Positions 16,433 through 25,549 are shown, counted from the first letter of the stretch. The stretch is DNA of 64,000 nt from Orrella daihaiensis (GCF_022811525.1 NZ_CP063982.1:2418001-2482000); one strand, 5' to 3'. Program-made: numbers and translations. The notes: generated from the letters alone by a model not told the origin.

Positions 16433-17278
16433 ATGCTGGCAATTGTGGGTGGCACTGGTCTTTATGACCTACAAGGCTTGAAGATTAAAGACCGCATATC
16501 TGGTCAGACACCATTTGGGCAAGCCTCGGGGGACGTGCTCATCGGTGAGATCGGACAACACCCAATCCTGTTTCTGGCGCGTCACGGCAGTAGCCATCGG
16601 TTACTGCCACATGAGATCAACTACAGGGCGAATGTTTTTGCACTTAAGGCTGCTGGCGCCACCATGATGCTGGGGTTTTCTGCGGTGGGGAGCCTGCGCA
16701 TGGAAATAAAGCCCGGTGATTTGGTCATGCCAGAGCAATACATCGACTGGACCAAAGCAGATCGGTTACGCACGTTTTTTGGGGGGGGAGTGGCAGCGCA
16801 TATATCAACAGCCAAGCCCGTAAGCCCGAACCTGGTACAAGCTGTGGTTAACGCGGGTGGTCGAATCAACGAGCGCATCACGCGCGGTGCAACTTACATC
16901 TGTGTGTCGGGTCCACGTTTAGGCACCCAGGCTGAAAGCCAGTGGTTGAGACAAATGGGTGGCGATCTGGTTGGCATGACCAACATCCCCGAGGTGTTTT
17001 TAGCCAGAGAGGCGCAAATGGCATACGCCACACTTGGCATGGTGACCGACTATGACTGTTGGCTAGAAGATGAGTCACAGCACGTCAGTGCGTTGGGGAT
17101 CTTCGAACTTTACGGCGAGACGCTTGCCAAGGCCCGCGACGTACTTGACAGCTTGTTGGCTCATGCCCTGCCTGAACCTGAAGCCACGATTCGTCAATCA
17201 CTATCGCATGCTGTCCTGACTGCAGATGATGCGATCACGCCCGAGCAGCGACAGTGGCTTGATGTGCTCAGGCGCTGA
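16433..17278 (+). CDS. S-methyl-5'-thioadenosine/thioinosine phosphorylase-like protein
   Basis: This is a 281-residue trimeric-type nucleoside phosphorylase of the MTAP/PNP family. It shows IVGGTGLYDL, LARHGSSHRLLPHEINYRAN (phosphate and ribose site), FSAVGSL, MTNIPEVFLAREA and VTDYDCW. The Asp pair in TDYDCW is the one I associate with adenine recognition. MTAP splits methylthioadenosine into adenine and methylthioribose-1-phosphate. It is the last gene of the arsS operon, and the ArsS product is shaped like MTA with a dimethylarsinoyl group in place of methylthio. I therefore infer that this enzyme removes adenine from the ArsS product. An ordinary role in methionine salvage remains possible. 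Confidence 0.88.
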   Translation: MLAIVGGTGLYDLQGLKIKDRISGQTPFGQASGDVLIGEIGQHPILFLARHGSSHRLLPHEINYRANVFALKAAGATMMLGFSAVGSLRMEIKPGDLVMPEQYIDWTKADRLRTFFGGGVAAHISTAKPVSPNLVQAVVNAGGRINERITRGATYICVSGPRLGTQAESQWLRQMGGDLVGMTNIPEVFLAREAQMAYATLGMVTDYDCWLEDESQHVSALGIFELYGETLAKARDVLDSLLAHALPEPEATIRQSLSHAVLTADDAITPEQRQWLDVLRR

Positions 17279-17295
17279 TTAGCCTTGCCCTATAC

Positions 17296-17832
17296 TCATA
17301 CAGGACCGGTATATTCACCACGGGCGGGGTAGTTCTTGCTAATGGAGAAATCGATCGCCATCATGAGATCGGTAAATGACGGACGCGCAAACGGCATGGT
17401 TTGTACCGCACCGTAATACAAGGTGCGATCTGGACGCACCAGAAACACCCCAGGTTCAGCAAAACGCTTAGGCTCTTCAATACCAATCGAGGTTTTACCG
17501 ATGCCCTCAGAGATGTAGAGACCCCAAGCTTTGGCAGTCACCAATGGCAAAGCGTAACCAAACCTTAAGTTCGATGCGTTGACCTTATTGGCCATTTCGC
17601 GTGCTCTGTGCTCATCATCCGAAGAAATCGCAATCACGTTTACACCGCGCTCTTGGAGTTCTGGCAACAGTGCGCCAAGTTCCTTTAAGTACTTCACACA
17701 CAACGGGCAATGCAGTCCGCGAAAAAACACCACCAGAGAAAACCTCTCAGGGTTGTCAGTGGCGAGGCTAAAGGCGCCATGGTCGAGTGTGGGCAACTCT
17801 AGGCTTGGGACTGCTTGGCGGGGGATCAACAT
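17296..17832 (-). CDS. AhpC/TSA-like peroxiredoxin family protein
   Basis: This 178-residue thioredoxin-fold protein has a redox site CPLC at residues 42-45 within FFRGLHCPLCVKYL, then VNVIAISSDDEHRA and PGVFLVRPDRTLYY. It lacks a C-terminal resolving Cys, so it would act as a one-domain peroxiredoxin-like thiol reductase or peroxidase. It is cytoplasmic, with no signal peptide. It converges on the arsS operon and is divergent from the AraC regulator, with 114 bases between the starts. Confidence 0.85.
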   Translation of the reverse strand: MLIPRQAVPSLELPTLDHGAFSLATDNPERFSLVVFFRGLHCPLCVKYLKELGALLPELQERGVNVIAISSDDEHRAREMANKVNASNLRFGYALPLVTAKAWGLYISEGIGKTSIGIEEPKRFAEPGVFLVRPDRTLYYGAVQTMPFARPSFTDLMMAIDFSISKNYPARGEYTGPV

Positions 17833-17883
17833 CTCGGCGCTCCATCAGGTTACGTGTCATGGAGCTAGATTACGATACGATTG

Positions 17884-17897
17884 ATACTTATTAGTAT
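17884..17897. promoter_or_regulatory. ATACT-N4-AGTAT dyad between peroxiredoxin and AraC genes
   Basis: A perfect 5-bp dyad with a 4-base centre lies in an AT-rich stretch between the divergent genes. It may be an operator for the AraC protein, but it is short and could arise by chance in AT-rich DNA. Confidence 0.25.
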
Positions 17898-17946
17898 TAA
17901 TATATTTGCTATTCATCTCAAAACGCCTATCCAATATAGTTAATCC

Positions 17947-18828
17947 ATGGAACGCATCGACCGCCTGACAGCCATCTTCGAGCGCTTTGCACCACAAGTT
18001 CAGGTGCAGTTTGCAGACCGGCTCTTTGGCTCATCGAACTTCCCTGCAGATCAACCGATTGGCCACATCCATTGGTTGAAATCAGGTCAAGTTATCTTGC
18101 ATAGTCATGGCACTGACAGCATGAGCGTTGACCAACAAAGCGTGATTTTTGTGCCGGGGCCAACAGCGCACACGATTCACTCTACTGAAGGTGCAGAACT
18201 GGTGTGTGCACAATTCGAATTTGGCCAGCGGTTTCGTAATCCACTGACACTGCTTGAGCCAGCCATTATTGTCTTGCCCGTTGCTGAAATCCCGGAATTA
18301 GCAGCGGTCCACAACCTGCTAATGGATGAGGCTTTTTCTGACCGGTGCGGAAAGTCATTGGCAGCTAATCAATTGCTGCAGTATTTTTTATTGGTATTGT
18401 TTCGTCATCTAATTAAAACCAACACAGTACCCGTTGGACCGCTCAAAGCACTCGGTGACGAGAAGATTTTGCGAGCCGTCACAAGCATGCACCGCGATCC
18501 AGGTAATGCATGGACGCTCGAGCACCTTGCGGATATAGCGACAATGTCACGTGCCACATTCGCACGACGGTTTCGAGACCTCATGGGCAAGACCCCTCTG
18601 GATTATCTGACTGATTGGCGCATTGCTGTTGCGCAGTCATTGCTGGCCCAAGGTAAACCGACCAAGTCAGTCGCCCATGAAGTCGGCTATTCGTCAACAG
18701 CGGTACTCACGCGAATTTTTACGCAACGGGTTGGAAATGCCCCTCGACAATGGCTGGCACTCAATCAGACACCGGTAACAAATCAAACGGCGACAATCCA
18801 TCGAACACTGACCCAGACCAATCTTTAA
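17947..18828 (+). CDS. AraC-family transcriptional regulator
   Basis: The 293-residue protein has an N-terminal cupin-like sensor domain (about residues 20-130, AraC_binding type) and a C-terminal double helix-turn-helix (about 180-285). The latter shows LEHLADIATMSRATFARRFRDLMGKTPLDYL and SVAHEVGYSSTAVLTRIFTQRVG. It is divergent from the peroxiredoxin-like gene and 28 bases upstream of the nitronate monooxygenase gene, so it may control one or both. The inducer is unknown. Confidence 0.92.
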   Translation: MERIDRLTAIFERFAPQVQVQFADRLFGSSNFPADQPIGHIHWLKSGQVILHSHGTDSMSVDQQSVIFVPGPTAHTIHSTEGAELVCAQFEFGQRFRNPLTLLEPAIIVLPVAEIPELAAVHNLLMDEAFSDRCGKSLAANQLLQYFLLVLFRHLIKTNTVPVGPLKALGDEKILRAVTSMHRDPGNAWTLEHLADIATMSRATFARRFRDLMGKTPLDYLTDWRIAVAQSLLAQGKPTKSVAHEVGYSSTAVLTRIFTQRVGNAPRQWLALNQTPVTNQTATIHRTLTQTNL

Positions 18829-18856
18829 TATGGTTGTATTCAAACCAGGATCTTAA

Positions 18857-19894
18857 ATGTTCAATTTCAAACACCTCGCCCTACCCATCATCCAGGCCCC
18901 CATGGCTGGTGGTGTTTGCACACCTGAACTAGTTGCCGCTGTGGCCAATGCTGGTGGCGTAGGCAGCTTCGGATTTGCTTACAGTACCCCTAAAAAGATT
19001 GCCGAGGATCTGGCGGCTGCCCGTGCACTAACCACTGGACCGATTAACGCCAACTTCTTTGTGTTTGCGCCCGTAAGATTGCCAGATGTCGGTACCCAAC
19101 AAAAGGCAATCTCTGCACTACGCGATCTCCCGATTGCCAAGAATGTATTAATAGACAATCTGACCGTGCCTATCGAGCCGTTTTATCCAGATCTCCACGA
19201 ACAACTCGCCCCCGTCTGGGAACACAAGCCCGACGTGCTCACGTTTCATTTCGGGATTCCGGATGCAAGTGTTATCGACAAAGCCCATGCCTTAGGCATT
19301 ACCGTTGGCCTGACCGCCACCTGCGTCACCGATGCTCTGACGATCCAAGCCGCTGGCGCTGACTTTGTCGTGGCGCAAGGTATTGAAGCTGGTGGTCACC
19401 GGGGAATTTTTGAGGTCGATGCTGCTGACGAACAACTCACGACGCTCGCGCTGACCATGCAGTTATCCATGCACTGCACGATTCCCATCGTGAGTGCTGG
19501 TGGCATCATGCATGGCACAGATATCCGTGCAGCGATTAATGCCGGTGCCACCGCCGCACAATTGGGTACTGCTTTTCTATGTTGCGATGAGTCCGGGGCA
19601 TCGGCTGCGCATAAACACTATCTGATCAATGAACGCAAGCGTGCAAGCGTGATCACCAAGGCGTTTTCGGGTAGGCCTGCCCGTGGCATTGATAATGCCT
19701 ACATCAAGCACATGAAGGATCAGGTCATTCTGCCCTTCCCGATTCAGAACACGTTGACTGGCCCAATGAGAAAGTGGGCTACTGACACCAATAACGGCGA
19801 ATATCAAAGCCTATGGGCTGGCACTAAGTATCACCGATCGCGTGCAATGCCGGCAGCCGAGTTGATGCAAACTCTGTCTGGCGAGCTGGCATAA
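18857..19894 (+). CDS. nitronate monooxygenase (NPD-family flavoprotein)
   Basis: The protein of 345 residues is an FMN TIM-barrel enzyme that oxidises alkyl nitronates such as propionate-3-nitronate. It has PIIQAPMAGGVCTPELVAAVANAGGVGSFG at the N-terminus, the family motif QGIEAGGHRG with the catalytic His, and phosphate-binding VSAGGI and GATAAQLGTAFL. These fit class I nitronate monooxygenases. It follows the AraC gene and precedes a TauE permease by 9 bases, so the three probably share a transcript. Confidence 0.9.
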   Translation: MFNFKHLALPIIQAPMAGGVCTPELVAAVANAGGVGSFGFAYSTPKKIAEDLAAARALTTGPINANFFVFAPVRLPDVGTQQKAISALRDLPIAKNVLIDNLTVPIEPFYPDLHEQLAPVWEHKPDVLTFHFGIPDASVIDKAHALGITVGLTATCVTDALTIQAAGADFVVAQGIEAGGHRGIFEVDAADEQLTTLALTMQLSMHCTIPIVSAGGIMHGTDIRAAINAGATAAQLGTAFLCCDESGASAAHKHYLINERKRASVITKAFSGRPARGIDNAYIKHMKDQVILPFPIQNTLTGPMRKWATDTNNGEYQSLWAGTKYHRSRAMPAAELMQTLSGELA

Positions 19895-19903
19895 CTTAGG
19901 GAG

Positions 19904-20635
19904 ATGATGACGCTATTGATCATAGCGGTTGTCTTTGTCTTGGCCGGACTGGTCAAAGGCGTCTCGGGCATGGGTTTGCCCACCGTAGCAATCGCCTTGC
20001 TGAGCTTGTTCATACCACCAGCACAGTCTGCCATGCTGATGGTGGCGCCCACGCTAGCCACCAATCTGGCGCAATGTTGGGGACCCCACACCGCCTTGCT
20101 TGTGCGCAAGCTTGGATGGCTATGGTGCTGTCTGGCATTCGCAACCATCTTGAGTCCATTGCCCGATATCGCTGACGAAGGTTCCAACGCGCTGGTGTTT
20201 CTCGGCGTGGTCCTGATGGCTTATAGTGCGTGGGGCTTGACTAAGCCAAGCCTGCCATCACAAAGAAATCCGCATCCGGTTATCGGCGCAGTCATTGGCG
20301 GTATCACCGGTATGGTGACGGCTGCAACTGGTGTATTTGCTTTGCCCATGGTGCCTTACATACAAATGTTAGGCCTAACAAAAGAACAATATATACAAGG
20401 CCTCGGAATTAGTTTTATGGTTGCCACCATTGCATTGGCGACACGCCTTGGCGCAGAAATATGGTTAACGCCGTCAATGAGTCTACCTGTGATCTCAATT
20501 GCCGTAGGGGCAGCGTTTATTGGCATGTGGTCCGGCGCTCGCGTGCGTGACCGTCTAAATCCCATTCAGTTTCAGAAAGCACTGTATGCCGTGCTCGGTT
20601 CACTCGGCCTAATCATGCTCCTACGGGCGATTTAG
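19904..20635 (+). CDS. TauE/SafE-family membrane permease
   Basis: The 243-residue integral membrane protein has about eight hydrophobic segments and the duplicated family pattern. FVLAGLVKGVSGMGLPTVAIALL occurs in the first half and GAVIGGITGMVTAATGVFALP in the second. Members export or import sulphite, sulphoacetate and other small anions. The start follows a GGGAG-like site 3-7 bases upstream. It is probably cotranscribed with the nitronate monooxygenase, and the substrate is not known. Confidence 0.87.
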   Translation: MMTLLIIAVVFVLAGLVKGVSGMGLPTVAIALLSLFIPPAQSAMLMVAPTLATNLAQCWGPHTALLVRKLGWLWCCLAFATILSPLPDIADEGSNALVFLGVVLMAYSAWGLTKPSLPSQRNPHPVIGAVIGGITGMVTAATGVFALPMVPYIQMLGLTKEQYIQGLGISFMVATIALATRLGAEIWLTPSMSLPVISIAVGAAFIGMWSGARVRDRLNPIQFQKALYAVLGSLGLIMLLRAI

Positions 20636-20658
20636 ACACAGTCAACCCAATTGCCACA

Positions 20659-21546
20659 TTAACCGGCAAACCGCATCACCACCATCATGTAACGCATCAC
20701 CCCGCGACGATGACACTCAGTTAATGCATTGCCGCCCACCATGTTGGCAAACATCGGCACACGTGCCAGGCCCAGCCAGTCAAGTGGCGGTGCAATCCAG
20801 TTGAGCATTCGATCCCAGGGCTGGTTTAACCGTAAAAACTCACCGAGATCTCTGTGGCCAACCACGTCAAACCCGAACTGACCCGCCTGGTTTAACACGT
20901 CCTCGACTGTCGGCACCTGCCCCATGCGCCAACCGCGCTTAAATGCATCTAGCAGCGCACGCTCTTTGCGCGACAGACCTGATCCGTCTGCGGCGAGCAT
21001 GTCATCAACCAGAATCACTATCCCACCTGGCAATACATGGTCGCTAGCCGCCTTAAAAAAAACTGCAAGACTCGGCAGATGGGTATGGCTTTCAATAGCC
21101 ATCACCAGCTCACTGCGCTTAGGTGACTCAAGTGCAGTGAAATCTCCCTGCCTGACCTCACAACGATCTTGCAAATGGCGCTGCTTGGCCAATGTTCGAG
21201 CGATTTGCACTTGGGCAGTACTTAAGGTGTAACCGGTCAAAGTCGAATGCGGCCAACACATCGCCAAGTGAAACAGGCTACCCCCCACACCGCAGCCCAG
21301 ATCAGTGACCGAGGCTGGTTCATGCCCCAAGGCACTCACAGCGGCGTGCGCCACCAAGTCATTGATGTGTGCGGCAGCTTGCTCGGGTGTCTCAATACCC
21401 GGCGCCCAAAGCTTGCGGTGAATCGCAACTGCCTCTCCTGTATCGCCAGTCGCCAGGAAACGCCGGGTATTAGCGTCGTAGTACTGGGCAACAGGGTGAT
21501 TGCTCGAATCGCTCATGGGGGTGTTTAGGCCAAAATTGAAGCTCAC
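20659..21546 (-). CDS. class I SAM-dependent methyltransferase
   Basis: The protein is 295 residues, or 285 if the Met at 21516 (MSDSSNHPVAQYY) is the true start. SAM motif I is VTDLGCGVGGSLFHLA, followed by the post-I acidic segment and VMAIESHTHL, then LPGGIVILVDDML. The N-terminal YYDANTRRFLATGD is typical of the group that includes sterol, tocopherol and geranyl-diphosphate methyltransferases, so a small hydrophobic substrate is plausible. It converges on the TauE gene with a 23-base gap. Confidence 0.85.
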   Translation of the reverse strand: MSFNFGLNTPMSDSSNHPVAQYYDANTRRFLATGDTGEAVAIHRKLWAPGIETPEQAAAHINDLVAHAAVSALGHEPASVTDLGCGVGGSLFHLAMCWPHSTLTGYTLSTAQVQIARTLAKQRHLQDRCEVRQGDFTALESPKRSELVMAIESHTHLPSLAVFFKAASDHVLPGGIVILVDDMLAADGSGLSRKERALLDAFKRGWRMGQVPTVEDVLNQAGQFGFDVVGHRDLGEFLRLNQPWDRMLNWIAPPLDWLGLARVPMFANMVGGNALTECHRRGVMRYMMVVMRFAG

Positions 21547-21628
21547 ACTAAGAATATCACCCGGACCCTCAGTTTTTATGCAAAGACACTAGGCACTGCA
21601 GGCACCAAACCAGCGATGGGCAGTAGAC

Positions 21629-21657
21629 GTCCCATCACTGACCAAACGTGATGGGAC
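21629..21657 (-). terminator. 10-bp perfect hairpin after the AGCS symporter gene
   Basis: GTCCCATCAC and GTGATGGGAC flank a 9-base loop, starting 5 bases past the symporter stop codon. No T-run follows on the minus strand, so this is either an imperfect terminator or an mRNA 3' stabilising stem. Confidence 0.45.
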
Positions 21658-21662
21658 ACCCT

Positions 21663-23072
21663 TCACTTCCACGCACCCCGATCAATGTCAAGATCCGCAA
21701 ATCTGCATGCATCGAGCACCGGTTCATGCTTGCCACTGGCAAGTTGCTGGCGATAGTCAGCAAGCATTCGCAAGACCACGGGTAACAGCGTCACAATCAC
21801 CATCAAGTTAACGACAGCTAGAAGGCCCATCAACGGATCTGAGAAAAAGAATACTGAGGTTGCTTGCGGTGCGGCAGCACCAAGCATCACGCATGCCACC
21901 ACCAAAACACGGAGTACAAAAATGGCTGTCTTGGACTTGCTGAACTCGGTCATGGCTACTTCCCCAAGGTAGTAGTTGTAGATAATCGAGCTCAAAGAAA
22001 ACATAAATAACAATACAGTCAGCAAATATTGCGCCCACTGCCCAAAATGCAAAGCCAGTGATTGCTGTACGAGAGGTGCACCGGTTAATTCACCACCCGG
22101 TTGATACACGGGACTTAACAACACGATGAATGCCGTGCACGAGCAAATCACAATGGTGTCGATAAACACTGACAATGATTGCAAAATGCCTTGTGATACG
22201 GGATGTTTTACATCGGCCGTGGCTGCCACGTTCGGTGCTGAGCCCAAACCGGCTTCATTCGAGAATAACCCGCGTTTTAGGCCGGCTGCCAATGCCGCCC
22301 CCATACCACCAGACACTGCCTCTTCCCAGCCAAACGCATTGGCCACAATCATGCCGACAAGCCTGGGCAATTCGGTGATGTTGATCGCAATGACGGCAAG
22401 CGCCATGAGAATATAGATAAAGCACATCACGGGTACGATCGCATCCGATGCCTTGACGATTCGCTTTAAGCCACCAAACACGATGAGTCCAGCCAGCGGA
22501 CCAATAATCAGTGCCGTGGTGACAGTCGAGATCCCCAGACTATCTTCGACCGCGGTAGAAATGGTGTTGCCCTGGAATGCATTAAATCCAAAACCAAATG
22601 ACGCCAACAAACAAAACGAATACACCAGCACGAGCCACCGATAGTTAGGACCTAGCCCGTGTTTAATGTAAGCAGCCGGGCCACCGCGAAACGTACCGTC
22701 TTCGGACCTGCGTTTAAACACCTGCGCCAATGTGCATTCGATGAGGCTGGTGCACATGCCCACCAGCGCGATTGCCCACATCCAAAACACCGCACCGGGC
22801 CCTCCCAAGGTAACTGCAACAGCAACACCTGCGACATTACCTCCGCCCACGCGACCACCGACTGACACCATCAAGGCATCCCAGCCACTGACCTGACCAG
22901 TTTTTGTCTGAGCGTCTGGCCTGGCCAGTTTGAACATACGCCCGAAATAACGCACCTGCACGAATCTGGTCATGAGCGTAAAGTACAGGCCGATCACGAC
23001 CAATAGCGGCACCAGTGCCCAGCCCCAGGTCAAGTCGCTCAGGTAGTCAAATAAGGTTTGTATTGTCTCCAC
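21663..23072 (-). CDS. AGCS-family sodium:alanine/glycine symporter
   Basis: This is a membrane transporter of about 469 residues from the GTG at 23072 (VETIQTLFDYLSDLTWG), which has AAAGGA at a good distance. The frame stays open to an ATG at 23141, but those extra residues are polar and unlike the family. Family features are GWDALMVSVGGRVGGGNVAGVAVAV, RGGPAAYIKHGLG, LKRGLFSNEAGLGSAPNVAA and about ten membrane segments. It imports a small amino acid, usually alanine or glycine, with sodium. I looked for a glycine riboswitch upstream and did not find one. Confidence 0.92.
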   Translation of the reverse strand: METIQTLFDYLSDLTWGWALVPLLVVIGLYFTLMTRFVQVRYFGRMFKLARPDAQTKTGQVSGWDALMVSVGGRVGGGNVAGVAVAVTLGGPGAVFWMWAIALVGMCTSLIECTLAQVFKRRSEDGTFRGGPAAYIKHGLGPNYRWLVLVYSFCLLASFGFGFNAFQGNTISTAVEDSLGISTVTTALIIGPLAGLIVFGGLKRIVKASDAIVPVMCFIYILMALAVIAINITELPRLVGMIVANAFGWEEAVSGGMGAALAAGLKRGLFSNEAGLGSAPNVAATADVKHPVSQGILQSLSVFIDTIVICSCTAFIVLLSPVYQPGGELTGAPLVQQSLALHFGQWAQYLLTVLLFMFSLSSIIYNYYLGEVAMTEFSKSKTAIFVLRVLVVACVMLGAAAPQATSVFFFSDPLMGLLAVVNLMVIVTLLPVVLRMLADYRQQLASGKHEPVLDACRFADLDIDRGAWK

Positions 23073-23400
23073 TGGTAATCCTTTTATTCTTTTGATCGAC
23101 ATGACTACCTGAAATGGCAGTCGCTGCTGATCAGAGTTCATCGTTAAGTAACCTTTAATTAGCTAGCTATTAATTTAGTTACCAATATGGAAATTATCTT
23201 AACAGCTAGTCAGTGCCCTATCTGCTTCCAAACATTGGGATCTTCCCCAACCATTAGTGATTTCCCCAATTTGCTGACACTTAGTCTAATGAACGTAAAA
23301 CACAGTCCTACGCTGTGGCGTGAAAGTCACAGATATATGACATGAGATAGATCGGCTTGTTTGTGACATGTTGCAATCCTGTCATCTTTAACCAGCCGTA
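23073..23400. other. divergent intergenic region between AGCS symporter and parA
   Basis: No ORF of coding character is visible apart from the possible symporter extension. It holds two TTCCCCAA boxes (23243-23250 and 23262-23269) set 19 bases apart, inside near-identical GATCTTCCCCAA and GATTTCCCCAA stretches, about 130-160 bases before parA. Confidence 0.4.
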
Positions 23401-24168
23401 ATGAAAAACGTTATGAAAGTAATCGCCTGCTACGCCAACAAAGGTGGCGTTGGTAAAACCTCAACCGCAGTCAACATTGCTTATGCCAGTGCTGCCGACG
23501 GCAAACGCACTTTGCTGTGCGATCTTGACCCACAAGGCGCGTCGAGCTTTTACTTCAAAGTAAAGCCATCGAAAAAACTGACACTTGGTAAATTCTTTGG
23601 TGACGAAGAGCGTTTCTTGAAAGCGATCTCTGAGAGCGAATATGTCAATCTTGACGTCTTGCCGGCAAACATGACGTTTCGTGACTTTGATGTGTTCTTG
23701 TCGCAACTGAAGAAAAGTGACTCGCGTCTTAAAAAGACGCTTAAAACAGTTAAAGCCGACTACGACGTGGTGGTGCTTGATTGTCCACCGACACTCTCAG
23801 CATTGTCTGAAAGCTTGTTCAAAGCCTCTGACGTCATTCTGGTGCCGGTGATCCCATCACCCCTGTCAGCGCGCACATTTGACCAATTGGTGGATTTCTT
23901 CAAAGAACAGGATCTAGATCCGACAAAGTTATTGCCATTCTTCTCCATGGTACAGATGGTCAAGGGCTTACACACGCAAACGATGACCCGGTTGCTCACC
24001 AGTTACCCGAAGCAATTTTTTAAGGCGATGATCCCTTATGCTGCCGATGTAGAAAAAATGGGGGTGCATCTTGAACCCGCCATTCACACCGCGCCCACCG
24101 GCACGGCTGCACTTGCCTACCAAGATCTATACGATGAGTTGCAAGGCCGATTAAAGCGAAACAAGTGA
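23401..24168 (+). CDS. orphan ParA-family ATPase
   Basis: The 255-residue protein is a P-loop MinD/ParA-type ATPase. It has the deviant Walker A KGGVGKTSTAVN near residue 14, LLCDLDPQGASS (Walker A'), VVVLDCPPTLSALSE (Walker B) and ILVPVIPSPLSARTFDQL. ParA proteins position DNA or large complexes by ATP-dependent patterning. No ParB gene or canonical parS (TGTTTCACGTGAAACA) is nearby, so it is an orphan ParA, perhaps for cargo positioning other than the chromosome. A start at the fifth codon (Met) is equally possible. Confidence 0.92.
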   Translation: MKNVMKVIACYANKGGVGKTSTAVNIAYASAADGKRTLLCDLDPQGASSFYFKVKPSKKLTLGKFFGDEERFLKAISESEYVNLDVLPANMTFRDFDVFLSQLKKSDSRLKKTLKTVKADYDVVVLDCPPTLSALSESLFKASDVILVPVIPSPLSARTFDQLVDFFKEQDLDPTKLLPFFSMVQMVKGLHTQTMTRLLTSYPKQFFKAMIPYAADVEKMGVHLEPAIHTAPTGTAALAYQDLYDELQGRLKRNK

Positions 24169-24955
24169 CTGGAAACTAGACGCGTTGGTTTTAACCTTGG
24201 ACCTAGCCTATTAGCGAGACCGATTCCCCAAGGTGGAGCGTCGGTTGGTATGAGTCTGGCTATAAACAGCCAGACACGACTTCTGCCAACCTTGAGTTTC
24301 GCGCTCTAATCAATAAAAAAATAATCAATAAATTCAATTGATTACGATTTATGTGTTTTTGAGTTTACGCACTAAACCGCACTAATTCCGCACTAATTCA
24401 AGTTTTGGCAATGGTCTTGGTCCGCTAGTCGGACCTGGCTTAAATCGAATTCACCAACAGACCGCCGGGGGCAAGCTTGCCGATCCTTGCCAAACCCTCC
24501 ACGTATTGACAAAAAAGCAACATCTCGGGTGAATTAAAACCGAAGCAGACGAAACGCGTGATGTGGATACGCAAAAAAAGCAGTAGGGGCCGGCTGCTCC
24601 GAATTGACGCTTGGGGATGTCGCGGAAAGTCTCGCCTCTGAAAACAGTGCTGTGTTCAGCTCGATGACCTACGACCCCCCCCCGCATCAACCGCCATAGA
24701 TGGGTTAGGTGGCAGTGTTATGCGTACTTGCAGCTTTACGCGGGATCTATGCAAATTAAAGTTAAGAACCTCAATTTGCAAAGATTGGGTCAAACTCACT
24801 GTTGTTGAAAGAAAAAGATGGTTCCGGGCTCGATAGGAGTCAAGGAAACATCGTGAAAAAGCGCTCCTGCATGGGGTTTTGATGCGCTAGCATCACAAGC
24901 AAAGCCCACCAAGCCATGTGTGCGCCAAATCCAAGGAATCGTCAAGGAAACCATC
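24169..24955. other. 787-base region without a recognisable gene
   Basis: No frame here reads like a protein family I know. The contents are a third TTCCCCAA box at 24224-24231, a perfect 8-bp hairpin GTCTGGCT/AGCCAGAC at 24254-24275 without a T-run, three GCACTAA repeats at 24369-24399, and a run of nine C at 24675-24683. Base composition shifts from AT-rich (24310-24400) to mixed. It may be the remains of a lost accessory segment. Confidence 0.45.
24369..24399 (+). repeat. three GCACTAA direct repeats, 10-11 bp period
   Basis: Copies begin at 24369, 24379 and 24390; the last two extend to GCACTAATTC. The helical-turn spacing looks like a small iteron set downstream of parA. The function is unknown, and chance is possible with only three short copies. 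Confidence 0.4.
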
Positions 24956-25483
24956 ATGCCGATCAAGTCTCTGGTCAGAACCATCCCGAATCACCCAAAA
25001 CCCGGGATCATGTTCCGTGACATCACCACCTTGCTCAAAGACCCGGTGGGGTTTCGGATCACCATCCAAGAACTAGTGAGCCGATATCTAGACTGGGGCA
25101 TTCAAAAGGTAGTCGGTATTGAATCAAGGGGTTTCATTCTCGCAGCGCCGCTGGCCTACGCCATTGGCGCGGGGTTTGTGCCGATTCGCAAGCCCGGCAA
25201 ATTGCCTGCTGACACCATTGGCCATGACTATGAACTGGAATATGGCTCAGACCGCGTCGAAATCCACACCGATGCCATTGCACCTAGCGAGCGAGTGCTC
25301 TTGGTAGATGACCTGATCGCCACGGGCGGCACAGCACTAGCCTCGGTGGAACTGATCGATCAGCTTGGTGGGCAGACTGTGGAATGCGCCTTTGTCATCA
25401 GCCTTCCGGACTTGGGCGGGGTAAAACTCCTGCAAGAGCGTGGCCTAGACTGTCACGTGCTGGCAGAGTTCGAGGGTGATTGA
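24956..25483 (+). CDS. apt: adenine phosphoribosyltransferase
   Basis: The enzyme joins adenine and PRPP to give AMP in purine salvage. The protein is about 175 residues from the ATG at 24956, which follows AAGGAAACC; the frame's earlier start at 24920 has no support. It shows the Apt N-terminal signature IPNHPKPGIMFRDITTLL, ESRGFILAAPLAYAIGAGFVPIRKPGKLP, and the PRPP-binding loop VLLVDDLIATGGTA. The sequence looks intact and of normal length. Confidence 0.96.
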   Translation: MPIKSLVRTIPNHPKPGIMFRDITTLLKDPVGFRITIQELVSRYLDWGIQKVVGIESRGFILAAPLAYAIGAGFVPIRKPGKLPADTIGHDYELEYGSDRVEIHTDAIAPSERVLLVDDLIATGGTALASVELIDQLGGQTVECAFVISLPDLGGVKLLQERGLDCHVLAEFEGD

Positions 25484-25549
25484 CGGGGATTGACGCAGAT
25501 CGGGATTGATAAGGGTATTTTGAGGGAACTTGATGATTTTTAGTGTTTC

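Noticed and set aside
23073..23400. Glycine riboswitch upstream of the AGCS symporter
   Set aside because: I looked for paired glycine-aptamer domains on the minus strand and saw none; the region has only short AT-rich dyads.
24254..24275. Hairpin GTCTGGCT/AGCCAGAC as terminator of parA
   Set aside because: The stem is perfect but no T-run follows on either strand, so it is noted as a structure only.
24675..24683. Run of nine C as a phase-variation tract
   Set aside because: It lies in no gene and not near a promoter I can define.
24451..24690. 79-residue minus-strand reading frame in the parA-apt gap
   Set aside because: The sequence is rich in Cys and Ser with no family pattern and has no ribosome binding site; the gap shows no coding bias.
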